Below are positions 31,986 to 40,043 of a DNA stretch of 40,043 nt, piece by piece. A program made the translations under genes and the position numbers. The stretch's first letter is position 1. Each line of letters starts with the position of its first letter. Source of the DNA: CAZUAQ01 sp964618455 (GTDB lineage: Bacteria; Planctomycetota; Phycisphaerae; UBA1845; PWPN01); NCBI GenBank assembly GCA_964618455.1, contig CAZUAQ010000048.1:1-40043 (forward strand), in the 5' to 3' direction. Below the pieces are notes generated by a model that saw nothing but the letters and a program-made list of their open reading frames with translations, was not told the origin of the DNA and made no database searches.

Positions 31986-33644
31986 TCAATGAACGCGATC
32001 GGTATTCCGTGTCGACCGGGGATCGGAGGTCTGGATCGAACGCGAGGAAAGCGTGTCGGGCCCCTGCCCCTCTGCGGATGGCGCTTGTGACGGGCTCCAC
32101 GTCTGATTCGCCGTCGGTGACTCCAGCAGCGGCGCGATCTCTTCGCCGGCATCCGATCCGATCAGGTGACCGAACCACGTATTGAAGGCCACGTAGAGAT
32201 ATCCCGCCATGAAGAGGCACAGAAACGGGACGCCAATCGTCAACTGTTCATCCTGGATGCACATCAACAGGCAGGCGGCCAGATACACGCCGATGCCGCA
32301 CTCGAAGAAGGGCTGCAGGTTCATTTTGAGCGCGTCGCGTCGCGCCCTGGCATGGATCATCCAGCTTCGATCCTTTCCCTGCGTCACGCCGAACTTGGGC
32401 GTCCGGATGAACTCCCCCGCCTTGCCGAAGAACCCGGTCAGTACCGCGCGCGTGTTGTTCAGGCTGATACCGATGCCCAGAGCCATCAGGAAGGGAAGGT
32501 ACTTCAGGCTGTGCGACCACGAGCGCATCAATGCGCGCTGACTGGTCACGTAGAAGGTCCCCGCCGAGCACGTCGCCACCAGCAGCACGGAGGCGTCGAA
32601 CAGGTAACGCCCCCAACCCTCCTCGAAGACGTGCAGCTTCAGGTACACGACCGGGTAAAGCATGAAGGTCAGCATCAGCATGAAGGGATAGACGACACAG
32701 CTGGTCAGGTGAAAGAACGCCTCGATCTTGATGCGGATCGGGAGCCGCGAGCGCAGAATCCTGGGCAGCAGTTTCCGGCAGGTCTGCGCGCCGCCCTTGG
32801 CCCAGCGGTACTGCTGCTGCTTGAACGCCTCCATGTCCGGGGGCAGTTCGGCCGGTGAGGCCAATTCGGGCAGGAAGATGAATTTCCACCCCTTCATCTG
32901 TGCCCGGTAGGAAAGATCGAGATCCTCCGTCAGGGTGTCGTGCTGCCAGCCCCCGGCATCCTCGATGCATCGGCGCCGCCACAGGCCGGCCGTGCCGTTG
33001 AAACTCATGAATCGCCCCGAGCGGTTCCGCGCGCCGTGCTCCACCACGAAGTGACCATCGAGCAGAATCGCCTGGCTCTGCGTCAGGAGCGATTGATCCC
33101 GGTTGAGATGTTCCCACCGCGCCTGCACCATGCCGACATTCGGGTCGGTGAAGTAGTGAATCGTCTTGTGAATGATGTCCCGAGGGGGAAGAAAGTCCGC
33201 GTCGAAAATCAGCACGAAGTCGCCCCGCACGGACTTCATACCTTGGGCGAGGGCGCCGGCTTTGTAGCCGGTGCGATCCCGGCGGTGAATGTGCTCGATA
33301 TCGTAGCCGCGCGCCGACCACTCGGCCGCCGCCGCCCGGGTCGCTTCCAGCGACTCGTCGGTGGAATCATCGAGGATTTGGATCGTCAGCCGGTCGCGCG
33401 GGTAATCAATCGCGCAGGTCGCATCGATGAGCCTCCGGGCCACCGCCTGCTCGTTGTACATCGGCAACTGGATCGTGACGTGCGGCAGATCAAGGAAGCA
33501 CGCGTGCTGTCTCGGCGTGTTGCGGCGGTACTTGTGATAGAGGTGCACCAGCGCATAGCGATGCAGCCCGTACCCGCACACCACCCCGAGCACCAGCAGG
33601 TAGCCGATCAGAAAAGACCAGATGAGCGAGTGGCTCAGACTCAC
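31986..33644 (-). CDS. membrane-bound family 2 glycosyltransferase (cellulose synthase/mannan synthase-like), 552 aa
   Basis: A processive GT2 enzyme. After one N-terminal membrane segment (about 8-27) the catalytic domain shows all four signatures: Asp92-Asp93 in ILDDSTDES, the DxD pair Asp148/Asp150 in FDADFLPP, TED at 239-241 and QQQYRW at 276-281. Four to five further membrane segments follow (around 310-335, 345-362, 378-400, 445-462, 467-485) and would form the polymer channel. Such enzymes make beta-linked glucans or mannans at the inner membrane; the product cannot be told from sequence. There is no PilZ domain. GTG 33644 overlaps the HIT gene stop by 4 bp (GTGA), so the two are translationally coupled. 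Confidence 0.93.
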   Translation of the reverse strand: MSLSHSLIWSFLIGYLLVLGVVCGYGLHRYALVHLYHKYRRNTPRQHACFLDLPHVTIQLPMYNEQAVARRLIDATCAIDYPRDRLTIQILDDSTDESLEATRAAAAEWSARGYDIEHIHRRDRTGYKAGALAQGMKSVRGDFVLIFDADFLPPRDIIHKTIHYFTDPNVGMVQARWEHLNRDQSLLTQSQAILLDGHFVVEHGARNRSGRFMSFNGTAGLWRRRCIEDAGGWQHDTLTEDLDLSYRAQMKGWKFIFLPELASPAELPPDMEAFKQQQYRWAKGGAQTCRKLLPRILRSRLPIRIKIEAFFHLTSCVVYPFMLMLTFMLYPVVYLKLHVFEEGWGRYLFDASVLLVATCSAGTFYVTSQRALMRSWSHSLKYLPFLMALGIGISLNNTRAVLTGFFGKAGEFIRTPKFGVTQGKDRSWMIHARARRDALKMNLQPFFECGIGVYLAACLLMCIQDEQLTIGVPFLCLFMAGYLYVAFNTWFGHLIGSDAGEEIAPLLESPTANQTWSPSQAPSAEGQGPDTLSSRSIQTSDPRSTRNTDRVH

Positions 33645-34063
33645 GAAAGTTCGCCTCGAATCGCCTCATGAATCGCTTCGGCACGCCCTTCGGGATACGT
33701 GCCGGCATTCCAGCGGTAGCCGAGACCGTCGCCTTCGGCCCGCGGGATGATATGAAAATGGACGTGCATGACCGCCTGGCCCGAGACCTTGCCGTTGTTC
33801 TGCAGGATGTTGTAGCCCTCGGCGCCGGTCGCCTTCTGTACCGCGCGGGCGAGTCCCGGCAAGACACGCGTCGTCCGCTCGACTGTTTCGGGGGGCATTT
33901 CGTCCAGCGTCACGAAGTGCGCTTTCGGAATGACCAGCGTATGCCCATCGGACAGCGGACCGATGTCCAGGAAAGACAGCACATGCTCATCCTCGTAAAT
34001 CTTCAGACAGGGGACTTCACCCGCCACGATCTTGCAGAAGATGCAGTCTGGATTGACGTTCAT
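33641..34063 (-). CDS. HIT-family nucleotide-binding hydrolase, 140 aa
   Basis: The histidine triad reads HVHFHIIPR, with His100, His102 and His104, and the N-terminus CIFCKIVAGEVP carries the CxxC zinc pair of the Hint/Fhit-like HIT proteins. GHTLVIPKAH is the usual substrate-binding strand. These are small cytosolic hydrolases or transferases of nucleoside phosphoramidates and dinucleoside polyphosphates. Length is normal. ATG 34063 is preferred over GTG 34069 because GGGAG lies 5 bases upstream. It overlaps the glycosyltransferase gene by 4 bp. A TATACT sequence at 34199-34194 (minus) may be its -10 element. Confidence 0.93.
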   Translation of the reverse strand: MNVNPDCIFCKIVAGEVPCLKIYEDEHVLSFLDIGPLSDGHTLVIPKAHFVTLDEMPPETVERTTRVLPGLARAVQKATGAEGYNILQNNGKVSGQAVMHVHFHIIPRAEGDGLGYRWNAGTYPEGRAEAIHEAIRGELS

Positions 34064-34273
34064 GATCACTCCCTGCCTTGACGTGCATGTTGGCGAGCGA
34101 CGCTTGCGAATGCAGGCCCGCTGCTCATCTCAGACACGCTCGGGCGATGGCGCTGACATGCCCCCACCTATGACGAAGCCTCCGGCCGGTCTCAGTATAA
34201 CCGATCGGAGGCTCGACATGATCCTGAAGGCTCAGGGTGCCCCATGTGATGCGGGCAGTTCGACCATCGCCTG

Positions 34274-35047
34274 TTATTCCGCTTTCTTGTCCTCGTCCGG
34301 CTTGCTCTCGGGCTCAGAAGGCGATTCGGTCTGCGACTCCGTGCCAGTTTCTTCCGGAGCCGTGTTCTCCGCCGTGTCCTCAGCGGGGGTCTCCTCCGCC
34401 GGAGGGGCTTCTTCGTCGACCGGGGCATCCTTGACCGCCGTGCCCGCAGCGCCTTTCAGCGCCTTGGCGGCGAACGCGTAGCGTCGCTCGGTCCGGCGAC
34501 GACGCGCGGTCTTCTCCGGTCGCGTCACCGTGCCCGGAGAATCCTCTTCGCCCAGCAACTGAAGGATCGCTCTCGAGGCGTTGTCGCCCTTGCCCGTCCC
34601 GGACGTGTGGATCACCCGGGTGTAACCACCGGGACGATCCTCGTACTTCTCGGCCACGTTGTCGATCAGGTGATGCACGATGGAGACGGCGGTAAAGCTC
34701 TGGCCGCCCTTCGCCTTGCCGTGACGATAGCGTCGACCACTGCGCGAACGCATGACCTTGCTCCGCCCCGCGTCGGACATGTCCTCGTACTGCTCCTGAA
34801 ACTCCGCCGGAATCATCGCGCGGTCACCCATGATGGCAATCAGACGCTGACGCGCTGCCATCGAGCCCGTGCGCGCCTTCCGCGCCAGCGTGATCAGTCG
34901 CTCCACGAACGAGCGAAGATCCTTCGCCTTGGGCAGTGTGGTTCGAATCTGCCCGTGCTCGAAGAGGCTCTGAGCCATGTTCCGGCGCAACGCCAGGCGG
35001 TGCTCCTTGGTCCGATTCAGTTTACGCCTTGCGATACGATGTCTCAT
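34274..35047 (-). CDS. rplQ: 50S ribosomal protein L17 with insertion and acidic tail, 257 aa
   Basis: The start MRHRIARRKLNRTKEHRLAL and the segment YEDRPGGYTRVIHTSGTGKGDNA (split by a few residues) are typical L17. The core is interrupted after ARQRLIAIMGDR by about 50 residues rich in Arg, Ser and Lys (SDAGRSKVMRSRSGRRYRHG), and the last 55 residues form a Glu/Thr/Pro-rich acidic tail (EETPAEDTAENTAPEE). Total length is 257 against about 120-130 in most bacteria. L17 lines the peptide exit tunnel region of the large subunit. It is the last gene of the alpha operon, after rpoA, as usual. Confidence 0.96.
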   Translation of the reverse strand: MRHRIARRKLNRTKEHRLALRRNMAQSLFEHGQIRTTLPKAKDLRSFVERLITLARKARTGSMAARQRLIAIMGDRAMIPAEFQEQYEDMSDAGRSKVMRSRSGRRYRHGKAKGGQSFTAVSIVHHLIDNVAEKYEDRPGGYTRVIHTSGTGKGDNASRAILQLLGEEDSPGTVTRPEKTARRRRTERRYAFAAKALKGAAGTAVKDAPVDEEAPPAEETPAEDTAENTAPEETGTESQTESPSEPESKPDEDKKAE

Positions 35048-35142
35048 GACGACGCTCCACCACTGCTCCGGGATTCATCGCCCGGATTCTGCGCGATCGA
35101 CCGGGACCTGCTCGAGGTTGCCGCGGCCGTCGCAATCACCAC

Positions 35143-36258
35143 TTAATTCTCTGCCGGCGGCTGCTCCATCCCGTACCCTGCCGGGATCGAGTTGCCGTCC
35201 ATCATGTTCGGGCTGATCGGAGAGGGGCCTCCGTCTTCCACCGGAGCGGCACCACCACTGGCTTCCGACGAGTAGCCCATTCCCAGGCTCAGGCCCAGAT
35301 CGGCCAGCTTCCGCTTCACCTCACGCAGTGACGTGCGGCCGAAGCTGCGCACCTTCAGCAGGTCGGTCTCACTCATCCGCGCGAGATCGCCCACGGTGTT
35401 AACCTTCGCCGATTCCAGGCAATTGCTCGCCCGGACGGAGAGATCGAGCTGCGAAATCGGCATGGCCAGGCGCTCCTGAAGCGCCTTGTCGATCATGCCC
35501 TCGCCGCCGGAGTCCTCGCTCAAGGTGGACTCCGAACTGACCATCTCCTCGCCGATCTCGTGATACTGCAGGAACGGGTTGAGGTGCTTGCGAAGAATCT
35601 TCGCCGCCTCGACCAGCGCATCCTCGGGGCGGATCGTGCCCTTCGTCCAGATCTCGAGAATCAGTCGATCGTAGTTCGTTTTCTGGCCGACGCGGGTGTC
35701 CTCCGTCTTGTAACGCACACGCGTGACCGGGGAGAACACCGAATCCACGGCGATGATGCCCAGTTCCTCGGTCGCCTCCTGGTTCTCCTCGGCGGTGCGA
35801 TACCCGCGCCCCGAACTGATCCAGAAATCGACGTTGAACTCGACGTCCTCGGTCAGCGTCGCGATGAGCTGGCCCTCGTTCACGATTTTCACCGAGGGAT
35901 CCGTCTCGATATCCCGGGCAAACACTTCGCCCGGTCCCTTGCGGCTGAGACGCATCGTCTTTTCTTCTTCGCCGTCGTATTGCACCACGAGGCTCTTGAT
36001 GTTCAGGATGATGTCCGTCACATCCTCCAGCACGCCGGGCAGGCTCATGAACTCGTGGTTCGCGCCGGCGATGCGGACGCGCGTTACCGCCGCGCCCTGC
36101 AGGCTGGACAGCAGAATCCGACGCAGGCTGTTGCCCACGGTGGTGCCGAATCCGCGTTCGAAGGGCTCGATCATCAAACGCCCATAGGTATCCGTGCTGA
36201 TGGATTCGTCTCGAACCACCTGGGTCGGCAACTCAAGGCCACGCCACCTGATTCGCAT
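35143..36258 (-). CDS. rpoA: RNA polymerase alpha subunit, 371 aa
   Basis: The amino-terminal dimerisation domain contains FERGFGTTVGNSLRRILLSS, and the C-terminal domain that contacts promoters and activators contains LDLSVRASNCLESAKVNTVGDL and RSFGRTSLREVKRKL. Both are complete. About 45 extra residues rich in Gly, Pro and Ser follow the C-terminal domain (GGAAPVEDGGPSPIS), making it longer than the usual 315-340. Start ATG 36258 (MRIRWRGLELP) is fixed by homology and by GGAGG five bases upstream; the open frame to 36399 overlaps rpsD. It lies between rpsD and rplQ. Confidence 0.97.
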   Translation of the reverse strand: MRIRWRGLELPTQVVRDESISTDTYGRLMIEPFERGFGTTVGNSLRRILLSSLQGAAVTRVRIAGANHEFMSLPGVLEDVTDIILNIKSLVVQYDGEEEKTMRLSRKGPGEVFARDIETDPSVKIVNEGQLIATLTEDVEFNVDFWISSGRGYRTAEENQEATEELGIIAVDSVFSPVTRVRYKTEDTRVGQKTNYDRLILEIWTKGTIRPEDALVEAAKILRKHLNPFLQYHEIGEEMVSSESTLSEDSGGEGMIDKALQERLAMPISQLDLSVRASNCLESAKVNTVGDLARMSETDLLKVRSFGRTSLREVKRKLADLGLSLGMGYSSEASGGAAPVEDGGPSPISPNMMDGNSIPAGYGMEQPPAEN

Positions 36259-36386
36259 GGGTTCCTCCAGTCTCGTATCTTGAATCGAATGCTCGCCTGG
36301 GTCGAAGAGGGATAGAGGCCGATCCGGCAACGGAGCGGCGCCTCCGCGAGGTATCCCTGGAACCTCGCTCGCGCCGCTACGCGCGA

Positions 36387-37019
36387 TCAACGACTGCACA
36401 TTTCGACGATCAGCAGTTCCTCGACCGGAATCTGTACGTCGTCACGCGTCGGAAGCGCGGACACCGTGGCCTCGAGCTTCTCCATGTCCACCTGCAGCCA
36501 CGACTGCGGGACCAGGCCCTCGAACATCTCCAGGTTGTTCTTGGCCAGCGAACGGCTGCGATCCGTCGACTTGATCGCCACCCGGTCCCCCTGGCTCACC
36601 TGGAAACCCGGACGATCCACGCGACGGCCGTTCACGTAAATATGACCGTGCACGACCATCTGACGCGCGCTCTTGCGCGAGGGAGCAAAACCCGTCTTGT
36701 AGACCACGTTGTCCAGCCTCCGCTCGATGAGGCCGAACAGCGCTTCACCCGTGTTCACCCGCATGCGCTCGGCATGGCGGAAGTAACGCATGAACTGGTT
36801 TTCGAGCAGACCGTAATAACGCTTGACCTTCTGCTTCTCGCGCAGACGGACCGCGTAGTTGCTGCTCTTTCCGCGCCGCCAGGCGTTCCGCCCGGGGGGG
36901 TTGGAGCGCCACTGCTTTTCCATCGGGCACTTCGCCGACTCGCAGCGCGTTCCTTTCAGCATCAGCTTCATGCCCTCACGGCGACAAAGCCTGCAAACTG
37001 GGCCGAGATATCGTGACAT
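36387..37019 (-). CDS. rpsD: 30S ribosomal protein S4, 210 aa
   Basis: The N-terminus (CRLCRREGMKLMLKGTRC, then CPMEK) has the four-cysteine zinc-binding form of S4. The S4 RNA-binding domain follows (RRLDNVVYKTGFAPSRKSARQ, VVHGHIYVNGRRVDRPGF). S4 nucleates 30S assembly and in several bacteria represses its own operon. Length is normal. GAAGGA lies 12 bases before the ATG. It is between rpsK and rpoA. Confidence 0.97.
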   Translation of the reverse strand: MSRYLGPVCRLCRREGMKLMLKGTRCESAKCPMEKQWRSNPPGRNAWRRGKSSNYAVRLREKQKVKRYYGLLENQFMRYFRHAERMRVNTGEALFGLIERRLDNVVYKTGFAPSRKSARQMVVHGHIYVNGRRVDRPGFQVSQGDRVAIKSTDRSRSLAKNNLEMFEGLVPQSWLQVDMEKLEATVSALPTRDDVQIPVEELLIVEMCSR

Positions 37020-37130
37020 CGACTTCTGTTTCCTTCGCTTAGGCTGACTCGACTGTCCTGCGTTTCCTATGCGTGATCCGGGCCCGGACGCCGAACCCGG
37101 AGATCATCCTTCGGCCACACCGGCTCGAAC

Positions 37131-37511
37131 TTACACGCGCCGCTTCTTCCGGGGACGGCACCCGTTGTGCGGCAGCGGCGTGACGTCCTCGATCGACTGA
37201 ATGCGGAGACCGGCCGCCTGAAGGGCCGTGATGGCCGACTCGCGACCGGAGCCGGGCCCTTTCACGCGGATCTCCACCTCGGAGATGCCGTACTTCTTGG
37301 CGGCTCGCGCCACCGACTCGGCGGCGCGCTGCGCCGCGAACGGCGTGCTCTTTCGCGTGCCCTTGAAGCCCACCGTGCCGGCCGAGGCCCAGGCCAGCGT
37401 CTCGCCCGCCGTGTCCGTGATCGTGATCATCGTGTTGTTGAACGTCGCCTTCACGTGGGCGATCCCACGAGCCACACTGCGACGCACTTTCTTCTTACCG
37501 GTTTTAGCCAC
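37131..37511 (-). CDS. rpsK: 30S ribosomal protein S11, 126 aa
   Basis: Typical S11: GIAHVKATFNNTMITITD near residues 16-33, SAGTVGFKGTRKSTPFAAQ, and the basic ending TPLPHNGCRPRKKRRV. S11 sits in the 30S platform near the E site. The start is GTG 37511, 7 bases after GGAG, inside the last codons of rpsM (8-bp overlap), so it is coupled to rpsM. Confidence 0.97.
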   Translation of the reverse strand: MAKTGKKKVRRSVARGIAHVKATFNNTMITITDTAGETLAWASAGTVGFKGTRKSTPFAAQRAAESVARAAKKYGISEVEIRVKGPGSGRESAITALQAAGLRIQSIEDVTPLPHNGCRPRKKRRV

Positions 37512-37893
37512 GACGCATCTCCTTCACGCCCTTCTTGCCCGCGATGGTCTTCTTCGGACCCTTGCGCGTTCGCGCGTTGCACTTGGTCTTCTGTCCACGG
37601 ACCGGAAGGCCCCGGCGATGGCGGTAGCCGCGGTAGCAGCCGATGTCCCGCAGCCGGGCAATGTTCTGTTGAAGCTGCCGGCGGAGACTGCCCTCGACGA
37701 TGTACGACCGGTCGATCACACCGGCGATACGCGAGACCTCGTCCTCCGTCAGGTCCTTGGCCTTCTTCCCTTCCTCGATGCCCGCCTCCTTCAGGATCTG
37801 ACCGGCGAGGTAAGGTCCGACACCGTAGATGTAGCGGAGCGAGTACTCGATCCGCTTGTCGTTCGGGATATCAACACCTGCTATACGTGGCAC
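37504..37893 (-). CDS. rpsM: 30S ribosomal protein S13, 129 aa
   Basis: The start reads (M)PRIAGVDIPNDKRIEYSLRYIYGVG, as in other S13 proteins, and the C-terminus has the conserved RHRRGLPVRGQKTKCNARTRKGP region. S13 is in the 30S head and contacts the P-site tRNA. GTG 37893 is chosen over GTG 37902: it gives the canonical N-terminus and places GGAG 8 bases upstream, whereas the upstream GTG abuts the ribosome site. It overlaps rpsK. Confidence 0.96.
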   Translation of the reverse strand: MPRIAGVDIPNDKRIEYSLRYIYGVGPYLAGQILKEAGIEEGKKAKDLTEDEVSRIAGVIDRSYIVEGSLRRQLQQNIARLRDIGCYRGYRHRRGLPVRGQKTKCNARTRKGPKKTIAGKKGVKEMRRG

Positions 37894-38050
37894 CGTCGCC
37901 ACTCCTTCCTGATTCGTTCATCCGCTCGCCTGCGCCCGGTCCGTCCGGACGTCGCGAAGTCATCTCACCATGAACGGGACACCGTCTTCATTTCGTACGC
38001 CATCCGATCCTCACCCGCCGGCGCTTGCGCGCTACCCTGACACACGCGGG

Positions 38051-38164
38051 CTAGCCCTGACGCTGCTTGTGCCGCGGATTCGTGCAGATCACCCGAACCA
38101 CGCCGCGGCGGCGGATGATCTTGCAGTTCTCGCAGATCCGGCGAACGCTGCTCCGTACTTTCAT
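38051..38164 (-). CDS. rpmJ: 50S ribosomal protein L36, 37 aa
   Basis: The frame reads MKVRSSVRRICENCKI then IRRRGVVRVICTNPRHKQRQG, which is L36 in full. It has the zinc ligands Cys11, Cys14, Cys27 and His32 (the C+ form). Length of 37 residues is exact for the family. It lies between map and rpsM, the standard place, but infA, which often precedes it, is missing. Confidence 0.97.
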   Translation of the reverse strand: MKVRSSVRRICENCKIIRRRGVVRVICTNPRHKQRQG

Positions 38165-38199
38165 GATCGCACCTCATGTACCGAAAAGACCGCCCGGGC

Positions 38200-39006
38200 C
38201 TATCGCCCGTCAGTCAACACATCCACACCCTTGCTCGTAATCGCAAGCGTGTGCTCATAATGGGCGGCGTACTTGCCGTCCTTCGTCGCGATCGGCCAGC
38301 CGCTCTCGTCGGCCGGCCTGGTCTGCGCCGTGCCCATGTTCACCATCGGCTCGACCGCCAGGGTCATCCCTTCCCGCAGCACGAAGTCCTGACGCCGCTG
38401 GCTCGGATCCACGTAATTCGGGATCTTCGGCTCCTCGTGCATCTCCTGGCCGATGCCGTGGCCCACGAACTCGCGCACCACGGAAAAGCCCGCCGATTCC
38501 ACCATGTCCTGGATCTCGGCGGCAATCTCGCTCCACCAGCGCTTCGGCCGGGCCTTGGCGATCACCAGTTCCAGCGACGCCTTCGTCACCTGGAGCAGCT
38601 TCGCCACGTCCGGCCCCGGTTCGCCGATGGCGATGGTGGTGGCACTGTCTCCACACCACCCGTCGAGCCGCACGCCGCAGTCCACGCTGATGATGTCACC
38701 CTCGACCAGCGGGATGTCGGTCGGCGTTCCATGAACGATCACTTCGTTCACGCTCGTGCACAGCGCCGAGGGAAACGGGAACTTCGCCGATCGAAGCTCC
38801 ACACCCTTGAACAACGCGGTACCACCGGCCTCGGCAATCATCCGCTCGGCTTCGGTGTTCATTTCCGCCGAGGTTACGCCCGGCGCCGCCATCTCCCGCA
38901 CCCGGCTCAGCACCTGGTGCACGATGCGACCGGCACACCGCATCTTCTCGATCTCGTCCCGGCTCTTCAGTGTGGGCGTCGCCGCTCTTCGCATAACTGT
39001 ATTCAT
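38200..39006 (-). CDS. map: methionine aminopeptidase type I, 268 aa
   Basis: Removes the initiator methionine from new proteins. The five metal ligands are seen in SVDCGVRLDGWCGDSATT (two Asp), GHGIGQEMHEEP (His), AVEPMVNMG (Glu) and YEHTLAIT (Glu). The start follows the adk stop by 9 bp; ATG 39006 has no clear ribosome site, and ATG 38994 (MRRAATPT) is an alternative, so reinitiation after adk is likely. Length is typical. Confidence 0.96.
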   Translation of the reverse strand: MNTVMRRAATPTLKSRDEIEKMRCAGRIVHQVLSRVREMAAPGVTSAEMNTEAERMIAEAGGTALFKGVELRSAKFPFPSALCTSVNEVIVHGTPTDIPLVEGDIISVDCGVRLDGWCGDSATTIAIGEPGPDVAKLLQVTKASLELVIAKARPKRWWSEIAAEIQDMVESAGFSVVREFVGHGIGQEMHEEPKIPNYVDPSQRRQDFVLREGMTLAVEPMVNMGTAQTRPADESGWPIATKDGKYAAHYEHTLAITSKGVDVLTDGR

Positions 39007-39015
39007 CAGAACGGC

Positions 39016-39666
39016 TTACACACCTCTTGCGGCCTTGACGGCATCGACCGACGCCTGACCGACCGCATCGACACTCTGCGTGCCATCGACGATGCGTAAC
39101 AGGCCTCTGTCCCGATAGTACTCCTTCACAGGCTCCGTAAGTTCATGGTAGGCCTGCAATCTCTGTTTCACGACTTCTTCCGTATCGTCCTGACGATGAA
39201 TCAATGTTTCGCCGTCATGGTCGCACACATCCGGCTTGACCGGCGGGCGAAAGCTCACGTGGTACACTTCGCCGCACTTCGGGCAGATCCGGCGGCCGGT
39301 GATCCGATTCACAATGTCCGAATCCGGCACTTCCAGGCAGATCACCGCATCCAGTGTCGTGTCATGGGCCTCCATGGATTCGAGCAGCCGCTCCGCCTGG
39401 TTCCGCGTACGGGGGAAGCCGTCCAGCAAAACACCGCTCTCTTCCGCATTCACTTGTCCGAGAATCACCTTGATGATGATCTCATCCGGAACCAGTTCAC
39501 CGGCATCCATGAATGCCGCGACTTTCGATCCCAGTTCCGTACCGGCCTGACGCTCCGCCCGGAGCACATCGCCGCTCGACAGATGGCGGACGCCAAACTC
39601 CTGGCTCAGTCGCGTCGCCTGTGTTCCTTTTCCCGCTCCCGGAGGTCCAAGAAGCACAAGATTCAT
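39016..39666 (-). CDS. adk: adenylate kinase, zinc-LID type, 216 aa
   Basis: Interconverts AMP, ADP and ATP. The P-loop is GPPGAGKGTQ (residues 7-16), DGFPRTRNQAE is the AMP/LID hinge motif, and the long LID has CPKCGEVYHVSFRPP and CDHDGE: three Cys plus one Asp as metal ligands, as in Bacillus-type enzymes. It lies between secY and map as in most bacteria. Confidence 0.97.
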   Translation of the reverse strand: MNLVLLGPPGAGKGTQATRLSQEFGVRHLSSGDVLRAERQAGTELGSKVAAFMDAGELVPDEIIIKVILGQVNAEESGVLLDGFPRTRNQAERLLESMEAHDTTLDAVICLEVPDSDIVNRITGRRICPKCGEVYHVSFRPPVKPDVCDHDGETLIHRQDDTEEVVKQRLQAYHELTEPVKEYYRDRGLLRIVDGTQSVDAVGQASVDAVKAARGV

Positions 39667-39705
39667 TTGCCCTTTCGTCCTTACTTCCGGCCCGGAAGTC
39701 CGGCG

Positions 39706-40043
39706 TCAGTTCTCGCCCAGGAATCCCTTGTAATTACGCATCACGAGATTGGCTTCGATGCGCTGCACCACATCGAGGGCCACACTCACCACAATCAGTA
39801 ATCCTGTTCCACCCAGGAACGACGACACCGCGAACGGAATATCCAGCCACACGGCGATCACCGAAGGGATGACCGCAATCATTGCCAGGAACGCGGCGCC
39901 CACGTACGTGATCCGCGTCATGACGCGCTCGAGGTAGTCCGCCGTCCGCTTGCCGGGCCGAAGACCGGGGATAAAGCTGCCGTAATCGCGCAGGTTGTTG
40001 GCCATCTCCTTCGGCTGGAACTGCACCGCCGTCCAGAAGTAGG
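39706..40043 (-). CDS. secY: protein translocase subunit SecY, C-terminal part (cut by window edge)
   Basis: The readable 113 residues end SecY: YFWTAVQFQPKEMANNL, then GSFIPGLRPGKRTADYLE, which is the conserved cytosolic loop C5 contacting the ribosome and SecA, then transmembrane segments 9-10 (TYVGAAFLAMIAVIPSVIAV; FLGGTGLLIVVSVALDVV) and the terminus GFLGEN. SecY forms the protein-conducting channel in the inner membrane. The gene runs off the right edge, so its start and the upstream spc operon genes are not visible. adk follows after 39 bp. Confidence 0.96.
   Translation of the reverse strand, partial: YFWTAVQFQPKEMANNLRDYGSFIPGLRPGKRTADYLERVMTRITYVGAAFLAMIAVIPSVIAVWLDIPFAVSSFLGGTGLLIVVSVALDVVQRIEANLVMRNYKGFLGEN

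Overview
The window is a gene-dense chromosomal segment of a high-GC bacterium (about 60-65 % G+C by eye), most probably a planctomycete and perhaps Phycisphaerae. The evidence is indirect: a large secreted protein with dockerin-like DxDxDG calcium loops, several lipobox lipoproteins with low-complexity Ser/Thr/Pro/Gln stretches, extended tails on L17 and RpoA, and a ketosynthase/dehydratase/ACP operon of a kind I associate with this phylum. No tRNA, rRNA, CRISPR array, phage or insertion sequence was recognised.

Layout. 1-1.14 kb: two unrecognised genes in AT-richer DNA. 1.3-10.7 kb: an FHA-GAF-SpoIIE-like protein (minus strand) faces a plus-strand run of M24 peptidase, accB, accC, a PPi-type phosphofructokinase and a large hybrid sensor kinase. 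10.7-17.1 kb: an orphan ParA ATPase, the secreted sorbosone-dehydrogenase-like protein with its terminator, lysA and a cupin. 17.2-20.05 kb: uvrC, divergent acpS, and a PhnP-like metallohydrolase. 20.2-24.1 kb (minus): a TPR protein, holA and a lipoprotein, probably one operon with its own promoter. 24.2-30.06 kb (minus): dehydratase, long ACP, dehydratase, catalytically dead ketosynthase, active ketosynthase, KDPG aldolase and a CobS-like membrane protein. 30.4-34.06 kb: an NtrB-like kinase facing a HIT protein and a processive family-2 glycosyltransferase. 34.3-40.04 kb (minus): the end of the spc/alpha ribosomal operon, secY-adk-map-rpmJ-rpsM-rpsK-rpsD-rpoA-rplQ, with secY cut by the window edge.

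How the genes work together. AccB and AccC supply the biotin half-reaction of malonyl-CoA synthesis. AcpS would activate carrier proteins, including the unusual ACP at 29.1-29.5 kb. The 25.8-30.1 kb operon looks like a dedicated type II condensing/dehydrating system that must borrow its ketoreductase, acyltransferase and enoyl reductase from elsewhere. Its ketosynthase is paired with a homologue that has lost both catalytic histidines and the usual nucleophile alignment, as in KS/chain-length-factor pairs. This is the strongest candidate for an undescribed system here.

Other oddities: a SpoIIE-type phosphatase domain missing two of four metal aspartates, a UvrC without the C-terminal helix-hairpin-helix domain, and a CobS homologue without its acidic motifs. 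All functional calls come from motif reading by eye; no database search was run.
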